From NCBI GenBank assembly GCA_023387775.1, contig JAEWHN010000144.1:1-8552 (forward strand): 8,552 nt of DNA, in the 5' to 3' direction. The position numbers and the translations under genes are program-made. Within the stretch, counting starts at the first letter, position 1. The number at the start of each line of letters is the position of its first letter. The stretch comes from Pseudomonadota bacterium (lineage in GTDB: Bacteria; Pseudomonadota; Alphaproteobacteria; Rhizobiales; Rhizobiaceae). Under the pieces are notes generated by a model. It saw only the letters and a program-made list of their open reading frames with translations, ran no database searches and was not told the DNA's origin. Of the stretch, positions 6,749 through 8,552 are shown piece after piece.

Positions 6749-7195
6749 TCAGTACCTTCCGGGCAGGGTCGTGCAGGCGCCGACGACCACGCGGACCCTT
6801 TGCCTGGAGGTGATCAGTTTGCCGTCCTCCAGTTCGGCCACGCAAACGACAGCCTGTGTCGAAGCCAGCCGGATGTTGGTGGTTATCCTCGCTTCCGCCG
6901 CCATCGGACCGAAGCTGGCCAGGCAGGCCAATGGCCGGGGGTTCATTTCGGTGAAGACCGCCAGTCGCCTGACGCGGCCGAGCGCCTGAGTCTCGCAGAT
7001 GACCGTCAGGGGCACCGAGTTTCCCGTTTCGGCAAGCGGTGGCAATTCCAGCTTGATCGGTCCTTCGGCAATGGGGCGATCGCCGAAAATCGCTGCGATG
7101 CTGTCGGCAACCTCGGACGGCGTGGCGGAAACCGGAAGCGGCAGGAACGTCGCGGCGAGACCGAGCAATGTCTCCCGGCGTGATAACGCAATCAT
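6749..7195 (-). CDS. soxY: SoxY-like sulfur carrier with a non-canonical C-terminal arm
   Basis: SoxY covalently carries sulfur intermediates on a C-terminal cysteine that reaches into the enzymes of the Sox cycle. The 148-residue protein starts with a twin-arginine type signal (SRRETLLGLAA, 5-15), in line with folded export together with SoxZ. The body is clearly SoxY: LPPLAETGNSVPLTV (51-65), the FTEMNPRP block (81-88), ARITTNIRLASTQAVVCVAEL (102-122). The end is unusual. SoxY normally stops in GGCGG, but this protein reads VVVGACTTLPGRY, placing Cys141 after Gly-Ala and followed by seven more residues including a proline. Cysteines also occur at 67, 91 and 118. No nearby frameshift restores GGCGG. 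Start ATG 7195 has a strong GGAGGAG at 7201-7207 (complement), just after soxX. It may be a carrier with altered chemistry or partner range, or a degenerated one. Confidence 0.9.
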   Translation of the reverse strand: MIALSRRETLLGLAATFLPLPVSATPSEVADSIAAIFGDRPIAEGPIKLELPPLAETGNSVPLTVICETQALGRVRRLAVFTEMNPRPLACLASFGPMAAEARITTNIRLASTQAVVCVAELEDGKLITSRQRVRVVVGACTTLPGRY

Positions 7196-7211
7196 GCAGC
7201 GCTCCTCCTTC

Positions 7212-7619
7212 CTACTTCAGGCTCGACAGATAGGCGACGACGTCGGCGATTTCGCCGGCGGTCAGGATCGGGCGTCCTCGATAACGCTTGTCCACGTCGA
7301 CCAACCCGTCGATCGATCCATAGGGCGGCATGATCGTCTTGGGGTTCATGGTGCGTGCATCCACGATCTGCGCCCGCAATTCGGCCGGAGCGAGCCTCGC
7401 GCCAACCCCTTCCAGCGACGGACCGATATTGCCCTGCGCCTCATCCGCCAGTCCTATGCCGGGAACGAGATGGCATATCGAACAGTTTCCCTTCTCCGAC
7501 GCACGGATCAGTTCCCGTCCGCGTTCGGCATCTTGCGCTGCCGCCGGATCGGCGAAGCCAAGACTGCCAACCGCCGTCAGGGTCAGCCAAAGATTTCCGA
7601 GGTGATGGTATCGTACCAT
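7212..7619 (-). CDS. soxX: SoxX, monoheme c-type cytochrome of the SoxAX complex
   Basis: SoxX is the periplasmic electron-accepting partner of SoxA. The 135-residue product has a signal peptide ending near AAAQ (27-29) and a mature domain with one heme motif, CSICH (46-50). A likely distal ligand is Met97 in the conserved TIMPPYGSIDGL. The segment NIGPSLEGVGARLAP (64-78) and the C terminus ILTAGEIADVVAYLSSLK are typical of the family. The ATG at 7619 lies 37 bases inside the end of fccB; there is no good Shine-Dalgarno sequence, and no better in-frame start is seen before the signal peptide, so coupling to fccB translation is likely. The stop is 16 bases before the soxY start. Confidence 0.95.
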   Translation of the reverse strand: MVRYHHLGNLWLTLTAVGSLGFADPAAAQDAERGRELIRASEKGNCSICHLVPGIGLADEAQGNIGPSLEGVGARLAPAELRAQIVDARTMNPKTIMPPYGSIDGLVDVDKRYRGRPILTAGEIADVVAYLSSLK

Positions 7620-8552
7620 GATTGTGCGTGCGCGGCTTCTGCCGCATGGGTTTGAGTGCCTGCCGCGAGAGCCGTAATCCGGCCTTCGGCGTGCAATAGC
7701 GTCACCTTCTCCGGCCCCTGGACAAAGACATCGGCGACGGAGAAGCCATAGTCCGGTGCCGCCAGGCTATAGCAGACATTGATCAGTTTGGTTGGGTTGA
7801 CCGTCTTCCCATCCAGTCGGGCAAGTATCGAGGCGGCGCAGGCCTTGGCCTGTACATTGGCGGAGAAGCCCGACTTGGGCATATCGCCCTGAAGGGCAGC
7901 ATCGCCGAGTATGTAGACGTCCTTCACCAAGCTGGACTCGAAGCCGACCGGCTCCACCGGGCACCAGCCAAAACCTTCGTCCAGTCCGGCATCAACCAGG
8001 ATACGGGCAGCGGTCTGTGGCGGGATGACGTTGGCGACGTCGGCCGTCACATCGTCAAACCCGGTCGAGATTCGGCGCGTCGCGGCATCGACCGCGACAA
8101 CCGCGCCCGAGGCACTGCCCGCAACGCGCTCGATCATGCCGGGATAGAGGGCCGCCCAGGCCTCCTCGAACAGCGGCTGTTTCGAGAAGCTGTCCTGCGC
8201 GTCAAGCACGAGGATTTTCGAGGCAGGCTTGTGATGCTTCAGATAGTGCGCGATCAGGCTGATGCGTTCGTAGGGACCGGGTGGGCACCGGAACGGCGGC
8301 GCCGGGATGCTCACCACCACCAACCCGCCATCGTCCATGGCGGTCAGCTGGTCCCGAAGGATTTGCGTCTGCCGGCCCGCCTTCCATGCATGGGGCAAGA
8401 GCTCGGCCGCTTCCGGCGACATCCCCTCGATCGCCGACCATGTGAAGTCGATGCCCGGAGCGAGCACCAGCACATCGCCGGATATCCGCGAGCCGTCGGC
8501 AAGTACGATGGTCTTGCGCTCCGGCTCTATCGCGGCGGCCTCGGCCCGTATC
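7583..8552 (-). CDS. fccB: Flavoprotein subunit of flavocytochrome c sulfide dehydrogenase (FccB/SoxF), C-terminal part
   Basis: The gene runs off the right edge of the window; 322 C-terminal residues are visible (family about 420), so the N-terminal FAD-binding GxGxxG is outside. FccB oxidises sulfide (or a Sox-linked sulfur species) with FAD and passes electrons to a c-type cytochrome; SoxF in Sox clusters is the same family. The visible part shows VLVLAPGIDFTW, the PFRCPPGPYERISLIAHYLK block and EGFGWCPVEP, each with the cysteine that forms the redox-active disulfide at the flavin in this family. VYILGDAALQGDMPKSGFSANVQAKACA gives the FAD-contacting aspartate, and ICYSL-type NVCYSLAAPDYGFSVAD is the C-terminal domain signature. 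The stop (7583-7585) overlaps the soxX start region by 37 bases. No fccA cytochrome gene is visible; it could lie upstream, or SoxX-type cytochromes may accept the electrons. Confidence 0.95.
   Translation of the reverse strand, partial: IRAEAAAIEPERKTIVLADGSRISGDVLVLAPGIDFTWSAIEGMSPEAAELLPHAWKAGRQTQILRDQLTAMDDGGLVVVSIPAPPFRCPPGPYERISLIAHYLKHHKPASKILVLDAQDSFSKQPLFEEAWAALYPGMIERVAGSASGAVVAVDAATRRISTGFDDVTADVANVIPPQTAARILVDAGLDEGFGWCPVEPVGFESSLVKDVYILGDAALQGDMPKSGFSANVQAKACAASILARLDGKTVNPTKLINVCYSLAAPDYGFSVADVFVQGPEKVTLLHAEGRITALAAGTQTHAAEAAHAQSWYDTITSEIFG

Noticed and set aside
6429..6845. In-frame upstream extension of soxA through soxZ and into soxY
   Set aside because: The extension is a shadow of soxZ and soxY. 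The ATG at 6428 gives a normal signal peptide and the normal SoxA length.

Overview
The window is GC-rich DNA with codon use and gene content typical of an alphaproteobacterium, most likely of the Rhizobiales. Periplasmic sulfur-oxidation (Sox) genes, solute ABC transporters and insertion-sequence debris lie close together. This is inference from protein families only; no rRNA or tRNA is present to fix the taxon. I see no CRISPR array and no RNA gene.

Layout. (1) Positions 1-2233, plus strand: the 3' part of a strictosidine synthase-like/SMP-30-type beta-propeller gene, followed at once by a complete two-domain sugar-type ABC ATPase (RbsA/XylG class). (2) Positions 2234-2443: a scar between convergent gene blocks. 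It holds a ~60 bp fragment of an IS21-type istB gene, 2-3 bp after the ATPase stop, and on the other strand a 33-codon reading frame with a strong ribosome binding site that looks like the start of a lost gene. (3) Positions 2444-4402, minus strand: a peptide/nickel-type ABC transporter remnant with a 5'-truncated, internally damaged dppB-like permease, an intact dppC-like permease and a glycerophosphodiester phosphodiesterase. (4) Positions 4403-4976: anonymous sequence with no recognisable gene, apparently the foreign side of the junction that removed the front of dppB. (5) Positions 4977-5555, minus strand: a TetR-family regulator. (6) Positions 5670-8552, minus strand: a tight sulfur-oxidation operon, read as fccB/soxF (5' end outside the window), soxX, soxY, soxZ, soxA.

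How the genes work together. SoxAX is the c-type cytochrome pair that joins a sulfur substrate to the cysteine of the carrier SoxYZ. FccB is the FAD subunit of a flavocytochrome c sulfide dehydrogenase (or SoxF). The hydrolase SoxB and the sulfane dehydrogenase SoxCD are not in the window. The operon ends after soxA, so these genes lie upstream, elsewhere, or are absent. The most notable point is SoxY: the canonical C-terminal GGCGG carrier arm is replaced by a GAC-containing, seven-residue-extended tail, and the protein has four cysteines. The rest of the window looks like a patchwork joined by deletions and IS activity: an ABC ATPase without its permeases next to two permease genes without their ATPase and binding protein.
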